DNA of 64,000 bases from Icerya purchasi (GCA_039619475.1 CM077115.1:141186172-141250171); one strand, 5' to 3'; counted from the stretch's first letter, positions 21,330-33,165 are shown. Made by a program: numbers and translations. The notes: generated by a model not told the origin, from the letters alone.

Positions 21330-22905
21330 AAAAATTCGTTCCTTCGCACTTCGTCACGGGTACCTTTTGAACCGCGAGTCTTCTGTAATTCTAATAAACG
21401 AACCGATTTTAATCGATTATGCCCTTCATCGCAATATGAAAAAATGTCTTGTGAGCGTAACGACAAATGTTACAGATTTGGACAAAATTTCCTTATTACC
21501 CGTCCTGGGTGGTAAGATCATTTTACACCTACAAGGCATATATGTAATATATACATTTATTTGTATCAGGCGATCGGTTATATTTTTCTCTTCTTCGAAC
21601 TCTTCACCTTGAGCCGAGAATTGCGGCAGGTTTCCCGGTTATAAGTGAAACTTAAATGTACAATGTATATTATCGAAGTTAATTTGTTATTTTACGATCT
21701 GCGCGTATCAGCGAACACGAGCAGATGCTCTACGAAGCCTATAAATTAAAAAATAACAAATAAATATCCGCAGTTTAGAAATATATTTTTGAGCGCGCAT
21801 TACAGTATGTTCGTTTTTTACAGTCTCATTTCTAAATTGCCACAGCATGCGTCAGAGCATGACGCGAGAAAAATATCGCCGAGATTAATTACAATTTGTA
21901 GCCAGAAGAAATCGCTCGCCACAAACATCAGCTAGCTTCCGAATGGGTAGAAAAACCCAATGGTTTTCTTTTTTCAAACCGGTTCGCAAGTCTTAGACAT
22001 TAAGTTTGCCAGGAAACATGTCAGCTTTGTAATATCCGACTTTTTCGTGGCCATTTAGAACGCTATCACTAAAATTTTCAAACTCGTAACTGATGGCAAG
22101 AACATCAAATCCCAATCTTTCGTTGCGGAATATTGCTGCGTGGCCTTCAAACTACTGTGGTACTCCATAGCGCATCTGACTACTCTATACGAATGTATTA
22201 TTAACGTTAATTTGCCATAAATGATCTGGCTGCACTAATGATATGAGTTGAAACGAATATTCATCGGTCCATCCTATGCCATTAGAACGGGAAAAAGAAC
22301 TCACTACCACTCGATTTTATTTACTTGATATTGATGTTTCTCCGACAATGCCTTCGAGCGCCAAATTAAAATCGAATTTTTAAAGGCCATACGTGATAAG
22401 TGTTTTGCCTTTTGATTACGTCAATGAAAATTCATCGACTAAGTAAATAGAAAAAAACGGGGGAAAAACGAAAAAAAAAACGAAAAAAAAAAACGATATA
22501 CTGAAACTAGATAATGTCAACTCTATTAAGACATGTTGCGAATAATTTGAGCATAATTCTTTCTGCCTCTATGAGAACGTTCACATCCGTGAATAAAAAT
22601 AGAATAATAGAATGAAAAGAGAAATAAAGACTAAAGGTTAATGAATGTAGAATAAAAGATTAGAAAGCGTTATTTTTCTGACGATAAATAAGAAAGAACT
22701 CGCACTATTTACAGCTACCTAAGAAAAGTTCGTATTATATTTTTCACGAGAACAAAACTTGATAAATAGCGGATCTCTCCAAATTTCGTCATAGTGCATG
22801 GGTTTTAACAGTTTCTTATAAGCTCTAAATGGAGACCAAAAGAATGGGTCATAAAAAAATAAAAATTACGTTAAGTAAACGTAAATTTAAAAAACAAAAA
22901 CATAC
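21330..22905. other. spacer, nothing recognised
   Basis: No motif recognised on either strand. The 81-codon plus-strand frame at 21,367 has no supporting features. A-rich tract at 22,450-22,495. Confidence 0.4.
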
Positions 22906-22911
22906 GCAAAT

Positions 22912-23355
22912 ATGCCAGAAAACCTGTTTTTCGGAATAATCCTTCTTTTAGCTAGAAAAGAAAAGGAGGAAAATTTATTAGTAAATACGAATGCAATAAC
23001 GAGTCTGAATCTATACGAGTCTGAATCTATATTATTGCCGAAATCGTTTTTAAAATTAAATAACGAACATTCGAAAGATGAACTCCAAAAAACGATTAGA
23101 GATGCAAAGATGGTCGGCAAGGCAACTGGACCGGAAGAAATTAATATAGAATTTTTAAAATATTTAAACGATGAAAACTTGAAAAGATTATTACAACTGT
23201 GGAACGAGATTTAGAGTACCCCGGAATCAGATTGGTTGAAATCCACTTTTATTCCAATTCCAAAAAGACCGGGAACCAAGAAGTGCAAGGAATAACGATT
23301 AATAAGCCTGATGAGTCATTCAGTAAAAATACTTTTAATAATCATCTACAACAGA

Positions 23356-23414
<59 letters not shown>

Positions 23415-24510
23415 AAAATAAACCGGAAAATTGGTAATGCACAATTTGGATTTAGAAACGGTTGTGGAACAAGGGAGGCATTGTTTGCGATACAAGTGCT
23501 AATTAAAAAAAACGATATAAGAATAATTATGAATCTGTATTGGAATAATCAGTCAGCTCAAGTGAAAGTTAATCAATACCTTACAGAAGAACTAGAAATT
23601 AAGAAAGGAATCCGACAAGGATGCTTTCGGTCACTGTTACTGTTTAATTTTTATTCGGAGCAGATCTTCAAGGAAGCGTTAGACCAGTCTAAGAAAGGAA
23701 TAAAAACAAATAGAGCGATAATAAATGCGTGGATGATGCAGTGTTATTAGCAAACAAGTGTGGAAGACTTACAATAATTAATAGATAAACTAAAAAATGA
23801 ACACTTCAAAAACCACCGATTATAAACAAGAGTGAAATAACAACTCTTCCGAAAAAATCAAAATAAATACAGAGCCAATACAACGTGTGAATAGAATAAA
23901 ATATTTAGAACACTCTGCATTAATGACAAATAGGACCTTGTGATTACGGTATAAAAACCCGAATTGAAGCCGCAATAAGTACTTTCGAAAAACTACGAAA
24001 TTTGCTGTGTAATAGAGATTTACCGTTAGCAACTAGGTGACGAATAATTAAATGTCACGTGCCCCCCCAACCCCCAGTACTGACGTACGGGATGGAAACT
24101 TTGATATTAGAAGTGGTATCGATAAACAGATTACAAGCATTCGAAATGTGACTATACAAAAGAATATTAAAAATACCGTTGGTGGATAAAGTTTTTAATA
24201 AAAAGACGTATTGCAAGGAATGAAAAAAGATAAAGAATTGGTGGCGATGGTAAAGCAAAAGAAATCGGTATTTATAATTAGAGGTAACAAATACGAGGTT
24301 ATTACAAGTAATCCTAGAAAGAGGAAAATAATGAGGCAGAGGAAGAAGAAGAACTAATTGGATTAAAAATATATGGGAATGGTTAAATATTGGAAAAGTA
24401 TTTTAAGGATAGCCAGCACGCGAGAGCAGCATTGTCATATTATGATGATCGCCAACCACCGTTCGAGGAGAAGGCACCTGAAGAAATAGAAACTAAATAT
24501 AGATGAATGC
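22912..24510 (+). mobile_element. RTE/Craft-like LINE reverse transcriptase relic
   Basis: Plus strand. ELQKTIRDAKMVGKATGPEE near 23,082-23,140 is the block before the polymerase domain (compare IKxxKxGKAxGPDxI). KIGNAQFGFRNGCGTREALF near 23,430-23,490 matches QxGFRxGxGTxDAIF. KKGIRQGCFRSLLLFNFYSE near 23,602-23,660 matches the GxRQGCxLSPxLFN block with substitutions. INAWMMQCY near 23,722 is the decayed YADD box. Near 24,350-24,490 TNWIKNIWEWL and SPTTVRGEGT match the conserved C-terminal end (SWLKNLRxW ... NLRGDGT). Frameshifts and stops occur throughout. Confidence 0.75.
23356..23411. repeat. compound (AT)n(GT)n microsatellite inside the LINE relic
   Basis: About nine AT units followed by about nineteen GT units interrupt the reverse transcriptase region between its finger and palm blocks. 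Confidence 0.95.
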
Positions 24511-25651
24511 CAGAAACGTGTTCAGAGAAAAGGAAAAAATTGTTTAAACGGGAAGAAAGAAAAATTCAAAAATAAATACGATAGAACGTGTTTTCGGGAA
24601 TAACCTACCTTTGCCTAAAACGGAAGATCAAAGAAGTATTACTACAAAAGATGTGATCCGAATTTGACCTAAATCGTACTAAGTTAAATATACAGTCAAA
24701 CATATAATATAGAGAGAAATATTAATGACAGATGTCTGAAAAATGTTAGTGCAAATAAATTTATTTTATATCATTCTCCTCGGCAGGAACTAATTCGACT
24801 ATCTTTAATTAGAAAACACAAAACCAACGGAATATTAATAAAAACCTACCCTGAAAAATTTAACCCGAGAACCTGAAAGAAGACGTAAATTATACTTAAA
24901 TAATTTTAAAACTTTAAATAGTAGAATTTTTGAATTGCCATATCGGCATAATCGCCCGTATTTATTTATATCGTGTCTCTTAATTTGTTGATAAACGAAA
25001 TGTGACTGGAGCTCGTGTCAGATCCGGTTAAAATATTTTCCGTTCATTTTGACTAATATTTCTTTTTGCTTTTCTTTTTTACAATTGAAGATTTTTCAGG
25101 ACCCTATGATATATTAACTTTATTTTTACTAATATAGTTCATTCCTATTAATCATCTATCATTAATATTTGCTATATGCATACCGTTTGTATTTTTATTT
25201 TCTACATCGGTGTAATTTAGTTCTCTTTCGGATTCAGATCGGTTCATTTTCGTTAATGTTTTTTCAGCTTTATTTTCTAGCTGAAGATCGGTGAATTATT
25301 AGACTCTTTCAAATTCGAACACTACATATTATATTTATCTTTATCAATATGTTTTCGATTTTCCGGCTGGAGATAGTACGTTCCCGAAAACGTTTTTAGC
25401 GCATATATTATCTGTTTGTATTCAGTTTTAATATTTGCCATTATGTTTATAATTTTCATTATTTTTACTAAATAATTAACAATTAGGATACACAAATACA
25501 TGTCTATTTATATTTATTTTAAACACTGGGAAAGTTTAATAAATACACAGAATAACGGTAGTAGAGCGGGATACACATATACTAGTGCGTGATCTCAAAT
25601 GGGGGAGAGATTTGTGTCCTTCCGTAATAGTATCTTAATGGTTACAAGTAC

Positions 25652-25682
<31 letters not shown>

Positions 25683-26095
25683 TGTAAAGTATTTTTGTTT
25701 TACTGTTTGACACAAACAAAGAGCGTGTCTATTAACCAGAATACTCGTAAGTAAGCTATTAATAGCCCTTTCACGCATGCACTAACATGCCTCTTGAACT
25801 TCCCGACATATAACTGCGTTACGATCAATCTGTACAATAAGGTTAAAAAAAATTCAATTTATCGCGAACTACTCTTTCCAACGCTAACTAACGAAATCTA
25901 CTGGAAAATAATCTTATTTGTACATACGATATTATACACATATTTTTATGTACATATCAATGGCGCAAATCCGGTTTTTCCCTGACATTTGAAATCGGCT
26001 CTTTCACTGACTAATATACCTGCGTGGACTTGGACCCACATAAAATCGATACTTACGCGAATGATGCATAACAACTTCGAATACCATTAACTATT
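24511..26095. other. spacer with two solitary Penelope-like motifs and a 30-A run
   Basis: CCCGAAAAC-type motifs occur at about 24,580-24,600 (minus: TTCCCGAAAACACG) and 25,380-25,400 (plus: TTCCCGAAAACGTTTTTAGC, preceded by CTGGAGATAG). A homopolymer of about 30 A at 25,650-25,679 follows a GC-balanced 90 bp and may be the tail of a short retrotransposed sequence. No gene is supported. Confidence 0.4.
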
Positions 26096-26099
26096 TCTC

Positions 26100-27125
26100 G
26101 TCGGTAGCTTTTCGAACAGCAAACGACCAAATTTGAAAGATACATTCATTTTACTGAATCTAAACTCTTCTTTCCCTAACCATTTTTTGATCTTCACTGA
26201 TGGCTCCAAGGGGCCCAACGGTGTTGGTGCAGCTTTCTTCTGTCCTTCTCTAAATAATGTTGAATCCTTTAAACTTCCCTCCTTTTTTGTTCAGTCTTCT
26301 ATGCGGAGTCCTCTGCTATTCTGCGTGTCCTTCTTTTTATCAGATCCTCACCTGTTTCTCGCAATATCCTTATCCTGTCGGATGCTCAAAGCGTGCCGCA
26401 GACTTATCGCATCTCCTCTCCCTCCTCACACTCTACCGACTACATTATTCTTCTTATTCGCTCCTTGATTCACGATCTCTTCCTATCTTAATCCAGACTG
26501 ATCTCTTTCGGATTCCTAGTCATAATCAAGGGAAATGAGTTAGTCTGATTCACTCGGTTATCTTTTCCTCTTCCGGTAAGTTTCTTTCTGATTTCTCATC
26601 TTCGAATATTACCCTTCTGTCTGCAGCTGCTCATTCCAAACTATGGTTTAATTCTTACGTCTCCTCATTCTCCAACCCGGATTCCTTTTTCTGAATGCCT
26701 TCCCTTCCTCGTTTCCCCTGGTTTCTTGATTTTCCTACCATGCGTCGCTCCAGCCTCTCTGCGATTTGCCGCCTGCGCTTTGGGCACAGTTTGCTTCCTT
26801 CCTCGCTTTTCCGTTACTCTCTTGTGCCGGTGCCTTATTGTCCTTTGCACCCTTCCAATATGCAATTTATTTGTAATCCCGATCACATAATGTTCAGTTG
26901 TTTGTCTCTTGCAAACTGAACAAGCTTCTTTCTACTTCTCCTGTTTACAAATCGGCACCCCATACAGTGCTTCATTCATCCTCTCCTTTCCTTCTTCTTC
27001 TGTTATCCAGGCTCTTAATTATTTTTTGTCGGCTATCTCTGATCGTGTAAAAATCTAATGCGACTTTTTCCCTTTGTTCTTAGGCCAATGTCCTTGTAGA
27101 CGAACCCATAAAAAAAAAAAAACAA
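26100..27125 (+). mobile_element. family A LINE, longest 3' copy (RNase H to poly-A)
   Basis: Plus strand. IFTDGSKGPNGVGAAFFCPS at 26,190-26,250 is the start of the RNase H domain with the first catalytic Asp in TDGS. ESFKLPSFF follows, with the AESxAI block frameshifted near 26,300. After frame changes come FPWFLDFPTMRRSSLSAICR (26,715-26,770), LRFGHSLLPSSLFRYSL, then CNPDHIMFSC near 26,873-26,903, a retrovirus-like zinc-knuckle-type end seen in many LINEs. The C-terminal AISDRV precedes the stop near 27,040, then a short UTR, GAACCCAT and poly-A (27,108-27,125). It is the best reference copy of the family here. Confidence 0.85.
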
Positions 27126-28000
27126 AAAAAAACAACTTTAGCAGTGATCATAATTAGCCCGATTTCATCGGGGAATAATACAAAATTGTAACCGAAGCGA
27201 TCTAAAAGTACGTCCATTTATGTAAGTACGTTACTAACTAAAAAATCTTTAAACAACACTTTTCCAGTAGACACCAATTGTGAACCAGCGCGTTGTTTTC
27301 TTTTCGCTGTGAATTTTTCGGTTAAGCTTAATCATTTACGGAAGCTAACGATGCTCTCTAGCTCCCCCCCCCCAAAAAAGGGGGCCCATCGCAGAAAAAT
27401 TTCTACATTAATTACAAAATTATAACTCTATACGGAGCGGCATAACAAAACACATTCACTGTGTTTTGCTGTATAAAAACTATTATAAAAATCTTTCTTA
27501 TTAATAACTTTAAAAAAAGAAAAAAATAAATGACACCGAAAGCTAAAAAGGGAAAATTAGATCGGCGGTAAAAAAACAGAATTGGAGGGGGGAGTGTTCT
27601 GCTTAAAATTTAGAACGGAATTTTTCGAATTAAGTTAAAAAAGACCAGAGAAGCGCTGGTAAATGAGTTAAAAAAACCGGCAGTCGGAGGCAAAAAATTC
27701 AGTTTGTATCCTCACCGCGGCGCAAATCTGTAGCAAATCTATACAACCAGAGCACGCATGGCAGGCGGAAAGCGATGATTTCTCCTGAAAAACTTTATTT
27801 CATCTTCTGTTGAGAAAAAGCTATGAATGAAAGAAAAGTGGAGAAATGAGAGAATGTACAAAGATTGCGGAAAGGACAAATTAAATTGGAAAATAGAAAT
27901 ACGGGCGATCGTGCGCAGATAAATACAGATAGAGCAAGAGAGATTAGAAGCGTTTAAATGAGTGTCGAAAAAATTAAATCTTTTAAAAGCCTACTGATCC
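27126..28000. other. spacer, nothing recognised
   Basis: Begins A-rich after the LINE tail, and contains a C10 run directly followed by A6 and G5 at 27,364-27,384. No coding or repeat motif was recognised. Confidence 0.4.
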
Positions 28001-28002
28001 TC

Positions 28003-28260
28003 ACTTTATACGCGACCCCAACCATATCCTTTTTGAATGCCCTGCTCTTTTTCCTGAGTGCTCTCATCTATACGCCGAACTCTTGGTGTTGGATCTTTCT
28101 ACCCCTTTCAATGTTTATCCTTTCCTTCCCATCTCTAGCCGTTATTCCCCTCCTTCTTTCCTTTATACTCTCTATCTCCGATCGCCTCAAAATCTGAGTA
28201 GATGGTCAAAGTCCATGTAGTTGGGTCAGTGTTGACACTGAGCCCATTAAAAAAAAAAAA
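28003..28260 (+). mobile_element. family A LINE, 250-bp 3' end with poly-A
   Basis: Plus-strand counterpart of 7318-7640 at about 95% identity. Across one frameshift it carries the (CD)PNHILFECPALFPE block, SISDRLKI, the stop, and the 3' UTR ending GAGCCCATT with 12 A. Severe 5' truncation is typical of target-primed reverse transcription. Confidence 0.8.
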
Positions 28261-28699
28261 CCCTCGCGCATAAAAAATGGTTACCGCTGTACGCTATCCC
28301 CGGTTGAAATATTTCCAAATTCCTTTACGAGCTTTGTTTATTCTTTTTTTCGAAAGCTACAGCTGTTCCGGCACAAATCCGAAATACTTTATACACCCTA
28401 AAACTTTTTTGGAGGAATAAATTTGTTTCCTTATCCTCCAGTCTACTAAACTCCTACCTGTTTTTTATATTATCCCAATAATGACTTTTGTCTGCTTTAC
28501 CCGTTTTTCACGTTATTTTTTTTTACTTTTTTTACCATTCTTTTCCCGGTAACTCATTTCCGTTTTATTCTCTTTCGTTGAATTTTTGACTCGCCTCTGA
28601 ATTTAATACGCTGTGGTAACACGATTGCTTTTTTCACTTTCTGCCTCTTATAATTTACACCGACCGATCCGGGGAAACCTCTTCTCTAGTTCGTCACTT

Positions 28700-29085
28700 C
28701 CTTTCCGAAGACTGAAATTATTCAGAATCTTTTAATCCCCGATCTTTTTTTTCTATTTTTATTGCCGATTTCCGAAATCCCAAGTTCCAAAATTGTAATA
28801 AGTTTACCTTTCTGCTCTCTTCATGCTTCTGAGCCTCTTTCTATTTGTGATTCAAATCATATCTTTTTCGAATGTTCGGCACTCCTTAACGAACGCATCC
28901 TTCTATACGCCCAACTTTTATTAACTTTGGGTCTTCCTACTGCCTTTAATATCCTTTCCTTGCCTTCAGTTGTTCCGCTGCTGCTGTCCTTTGTGAGTTC
29001 CATTTCTGACCGTCTGGCTATTTAATTCTATCCATTGAATTATCATGTTGTTGGGTCAAGGCTACTGGCGCGCCCAGGGTAGGGT
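28700..29085 (+). mobile_element. family A LINE, 3' fragment
   Basis: Plus strand: ICDSNHIFFECSALLNERIL at 28,848-28,910, then LLLTLGLPTAFNI, then LLLSFVSSISDRLAI and stop at about 29,023. The UTR ends TTGGGTCAAGGCTACTGGCG, matching the 3' UTR of the copy at 42.1 kb (CTGGGTCAGAGCCGCTGGCG), so these two form a subfamily. No clear poly-A tail. Confidence 0.75.
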
Positions 29086-29224
29086 GAAAAACATATATAT
29101 GTATATAATTAAGTTTAGCCTAAATTTATCATTTTCTTTAAAAAGATCCTAGCCTTTGTGGTTGCATTAAGGATAATAATGTAGTAGAGTAGCTAATCCC
29201 ATTATTTCCTTTCTTTTGTTTCTA

Positions 29225-29855
29225 TGCATCGACCAGGGTAATGAAATAGTAGATTCCTTGGCTCAGATTGTTGTATCCTCCCGCTTTTTTTTTCTCTAAA
29301 ATTCCCGTTTCTAATTTACTTCCATTGTGTAAAAAGTGTTTCATGTTAGATTTTGGTCAGATTTTTACATTTATTCCTTTTCTAATCAACCTTCCTTTTA
29401 CTTTTTTCCATTCGACCTAATCTTCTCAAGCGGCCGTGGTTTTACGATTTTCCTTCGCTTCGCCGCTCCGTTATTGTCTCTATTAACCGTTTACGTCTGA
29501 ATCCATACTCTTCCTTCTTCCTCACGTTTTCGTTTTCATGTCGCACTCTTTCCCCTAATTATCCTCTCCAATTAATGACGAAGCCGTCTGTGATCCTGAC
29601 CATATCTTCTTTGAATTTCCATCCCTCGTGAACGAAAGCACTTCTTTATACTCCAATCTGTTATCACTCAAACTCCCCACTCCTTATTGCGCTTCGCATA
29701 TCTCATCGTTTCCGTCGATCTCCGTTGTTCGTATCCTCAGTTCTTTTATCTTATCAATATTTGACACCGACTTTATATCTAACTGATTCTTCTCCCTTGT
29801 GTCGTTTCTGGGCGAAGATCATTTGTTGACATGCCCAGGGGGGGGGGTTAAAAAA
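29225..29855 (+). mobile_element. family A LINE, RNase H end to 3' UTR
   Basis: Plus strand: GNEIVDSLAQIVVSSRFFF near 29,240-29,295 (end of RNase H). PWFYDFPSLRRSVIVSINRL is readable across frameshifts at 29,430-29,490. AVCDPDHIFFEFPSLVNEST is near 29,587-29,645. The C-terminal FILSIFDTDF precedes the stop. The UTR ends in a G9 run and an A-rich stretch (29,838-29,870). Only frameshifts separate it from a continuous frame. Confidence 0.75.
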
Positions 29856-30000
29856 ATAAAAAAAAGACCAACTTTTGCCTTTCGTTTATTTTTTAAACGA
29901 TTTCTTCTTTCGCTTTTTGTTCATAGCTATCGTATTTTCCTTAATAAATTCATAAAAAAGCTTACACTCTATTATCAAGGAGAAATTTATACTGCAGATA

Positions 30001-31095
30001 TTATCGGCGGCAAAGCATAAAAACCGAGTAATAATAATTTTCTTCCCGAGTATTCTCCTCTTTCTCTTTCATATTTCTGACACTACCACACACTAAGTGA
30101 TCACTACCCTCCGTATCGCAATTTTGGCATCTACTGTTGTTAATTATTTTCATTCTGTCCAAATGAGCGGAATGATGTCCCATTCTCACTCCGAAACTCT
30201 TTATAATCCATCTCTATACGTTTCCCAATATATCAGCAGGGATTTCTCTCTATGGATTTTTTAACATCGCTTTATAAGTTTTTTCCGTTTGTTTTAAAAG
30301 ATGTCTTTGTATTCTATGTTTTCATATACTTTTTTCTTTGATCTGATCTCCCCATTTAACGGTAGCGTGGTAGCCTAGTGGTTAAGGCGCACTAAATCAG
30401 ATCCGAATCGCTCCCAGGTATATACCTTATCTGCAATAATTGGGTACCAGAGAAATCTGGGAAGATAAAGTCGGATTCCAAGTAGAAAGGAACTGGCCTC
30501 CCTACTCTCATTAGTGCCGTTGGGCTTAGTTCATTGTGAACTTTAACTTCACAATCCATGATACCTTATCCAGGATATGGGATTTACTTTACTTTTTTTT
30601 TTATTTAACCATTATTATTCTTCCGTCCGATTTTTGCTGCCATCTCGTCCCCGAAAATTCCCACACGTGTATCCCCACTTAAATACCAGCACGTTATTCT
30701 GACTTCTCAATCCGCTCACTAATTTCCTGAACTCCGTATCATCCATTTTATTTAGATCAATATATTCTTCACTTTTTTCAATCACACCAAGGGCGTCTGA
30801 TAAAATTAATACCTTTTTCGTTATACTTGAAATTCTCTAATGGCCGTATTAATAGTGTAACTTTCAACAGTATAGGGCGAATATTCCAGATGAACAACTC
30901 GCCTCCCCGCGAAATATCTTAATTTGCATAATTATAAACTACGACGTTTCTTTATTTTATCTAACGATCCATCCCCCGATAAATATCAACTCAAAATCCT
31001 GGAAATCGCTATTTATTATCTCACTGACTCGAGCATTATTAGCTTCAACATTTATCAGTTGAACTGAATTTTCATTAATCTCAATGTATTTAGGG
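30001..31095 (-). mobile_element. RNase H LINE (not family A), split by a SINE
   Basis: Minus strand. From 31,000 to 30,640 an RNase H domain is readable with frameshifts: an ELIF(I)GG stretch at the YTDGS position, VLILSDALGVIEKSEEYIDL near 30,760-30,830 (second catalytic Asp in SDA), NNVLVFKW, then the degraded H.GIFGDEMAAKIGRK end. The sequence is interrupted by the SINE at 30,359-30,605 and resumes at about 30,200-30,050 with ENGTSFRS/RMGHHSAHLDRMKIINNS, then RCQNCDTEGSDHLVC, a C-terminal CCHC-type ending. This differs from family A in sequence and resembles R1/Loa-type LINEs; the exact clade is uncertain. Confidence 0.7.
30359..30605 (+). mobile_element. tRNA-derived SINE, copy 2 (B box deleted), inserted in a LINE
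   Basis: An A box in GGTAGCCTAGTGGTTAAGGC (30,369-30,388) opens a body shared with the copy at 16.5 kb: ATCCGAATCGCT, GAAAGGAACTGGCC, ACAATCCATGATACCTTATC and GGATATGGGATT, then a T-rich end. Relative to copy 1 about 30 nt with the B box are missing, so this copy is probably unable to be transcribed by polymerase III. It separates two parts of one LINE on the minus strand, so it arrived later. Confidence 0.75.
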
Positions 31096-31109
31096 GAACC
31101 GAAATGTCG

Positions 31110-31640
31110 CTTTAATCAGCTCATGTCAGACTTTGGTCGGATCTATATCCGCGCTCCTTTATAATCCTAACTCATTTTACCTTTCTATTCAGCCTAGACC
31201 ACTTTTCTGTTCCTGGTTCTATTATTTTCCTGCCCTTAGACGTTTTTTTCTTTATGGCTATCTGCCGTCTGCGGTTCAATCATATTTTGCTTCTATCCTC
31301 ACGGTATCGTTTTGCTCTTTCCCTGTCCCGCTATTGTCCTTTTCACTCTGGCGACTGTACTTTCGATTGTGATCCTGACCACGTGCTGTTTGAATGTTCT
31401 AATCTTTCCTCCGAACGTAATATCCTGTGTACGCTCAGCTATTAAAACTGAATTTTTCTACTCCATGTAGTGCTTCCTATATCTTAACTTTGCCCCGTCT
31501 TCAAAGGTGGTTCCTATTCTTGCTTCTTTTCTTTCATAGATCTCTGACCGGATTAAAATTTAATCTCTTAATATAGTCCAGTTTTCCTGGGTAGCTGCCC
31601 TTGGTTGGCCAAACCCCAAAAAAGAAAGAAAAAAAACTTT
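31110..31640 (+). mobile_element. family A LINE, 3' fragment
   Basis: Plus strand, with LDFGRIYIRAPLYNPNSFYL-like sequence near 31,130. AICRLRFNHILLLSSRYRF starts at 31,254, and CDPDHVLFECSNLSSERNIL lies near 31,366-31,426. The C-terminal ISDRIKI and stop are near 31,560, followed by a UTR ending GGCCAAACCCC and an A-rich tail (31,617-31,638). Fifth same-orientation copy in 5.5 kb. Confidence 0.8.
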
Positions 31641-31776
31641 CTCTTTACGCATATTTTATTTGTTTTTATTGTGGGTTTCCCAAAAATTTCATGTCTTAGT
31701 CATCGATTTTTCCAGTACAAATTACTCTTTGCTTTCTCCAGTTTTGCGCATTTTCTCTGCCGAAGATCGCTTTAAC

Positions 31777-32230
31777 TAAAAAACGTGAATGTCGAGTTTG
31801 CGTCTAATAGTTCCCCATATATATGTAAACGAAAAGTTCCCTAATAAATTTCAAGTCAATTTTAAATTATTTTTCATAGAGGAATGTTTTCGTGGAGGGA
31901 TGTTTCCGTAGAGGTGGGAAAACTGAAAATTTGTTTCGGAAATTTTTAACCTTCCAGGCAGTGTAACGAAACATTCATTTGGAAGTAAAATTATTCCTTC
32001 CGCAATATCAGCTTCCCGACGGGCATTAAAAAAATATCCGCGCGCGAACAATTCCACTTTATTCACAGACACGCTTATTTTCGTTGTATATTTTTGAAGT
32101 AAATTTTCAGTGTTCTCGCCTCTATGAAAACATCCCTCTACGAAAAATAGTTTACAACTGACTTCAAATTTATTAGAGAACTATTGTATATGGGGAACTA
32201 TCAGACGTAAACTCGACATTGTTTTTACAT
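31777..32230. mobile_element. foldback-type inverted repeat, about 140-bp arms
   Basis: The left arm (31,777-31,936) and right arm (32,093-32,230) are inverted copies at roughly 80-85% identity, sharing AATGTCGAGTTT, ATAGTTCCCCATATA, TAATAAATTT and the GAGG.ATGTTTTC block. About 155 bp lie between. The arms cut into an unrecognised minus-strand coding remnant, whose reading frames continue up to the outer edges and within the centre. It could be a non-autonomous foldback element, or two opposed insertions of a short repeat. Confidence 0.6.
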
Positions 32231-33165
32231 CTGATTGACCAGGTTATGCTGAAGTCGTATATCGCATCATCGAAAGACGCTATTGTTTGGTAAAGGCCGT
32301 CGTCAATTGAATACAAAAACACAGAATTACCTGTTGTCGTTCGTCGGAAGGTAAGAGCAATGCCGGATAATAGACCACGCGCAGTTTTCATGTAAACTCT
32401 TCTCATCCAAGTATATCTGAAACTGTTTGCAAAATCTCTGACTGATTTAGACGTGTTTTCCGGGGATTGCTGTTCCAGCGCTGACGAGAGGATGCTATCC
32501 TTAAAAACATACATTGGTAAGAGCGAACTGTTTGCTTCCCTTCTTTCTCTTTTCCTGCTGTAGATTCAATTGATTCGAAAGCTGAATTTTTCTTCCGTCT
32601 ACTAAATTTAGTGTTACCGATGACTTTTCACGTAAAAAGAAACAGAAGACGAAGAAGAGGAATAAAATGTCACCGCAACTGCCAATTTTCACCAACGATT
32701 GCGCATAATCTGGATGATAGTCGGCAATCAAGATTCGACCGAGTCCAAAGTTCAGAGATTCCCGATATTCATTTTTGCTTAACCTCTCCTCTTATAGACT
32801 CATCATATTCCACTAATGGTTTCATGTGCTCCAACTGCAGTACTCTGTCAACGGACAGTTCATGATTTTAGTATACTACTCAGATGAATCACGTGCAAGA
32901 AGCCTTTTCTCCAAATCGTTCCATCAAATAACGATCGTGTATAAAGTAGTTCTCCGCGTTCAAGTCTCTGAATGGCATATGTAGGAAGGTTTTCTGTTTT
33001 AATAATATCACTGTGTTTAAATATACGCGCATGGTCGGTAAAGGCACTGTCAAGAAAATCGTACGTGCGACTAATGAGACAGTGCAAAACTAGTCGACAA
33101 TTTTGTAAATTTGTCATAATCGCTTTTTTTCCCAAAAATATTCCGCGTTCTATATATAAAAACAA
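31940..33165 (-). pseudogene. unrecognised degraded protein-coding remnant
   Basis: Several minus-strand segments look strongly coding but lie in different frames. Examples are FRDLNAENYFIHDRYLMERF (about 32,900-32,960), LEHMKPLVEYDESIRGEVK (about 32,785-32,840), IADYHPDYAQSLVKIGS (about 32,680-32,730), SVTLNLVDGRKIQLSNQL (about 32,585-32,640), ARGLLSGIALTFRRTTTGN (about 32,325-32,385) and ARREADIAEGIILLPNE (about 31,985-32,035). They follow each other in one order and are separated by frameshifts, stops and one arm of the foldback repeat. I cannot assign a family. It may be a dead host gene copy, a part of a large transposon or an old integrated viral gene; nothing visible decides this. Confidence 0.4.
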
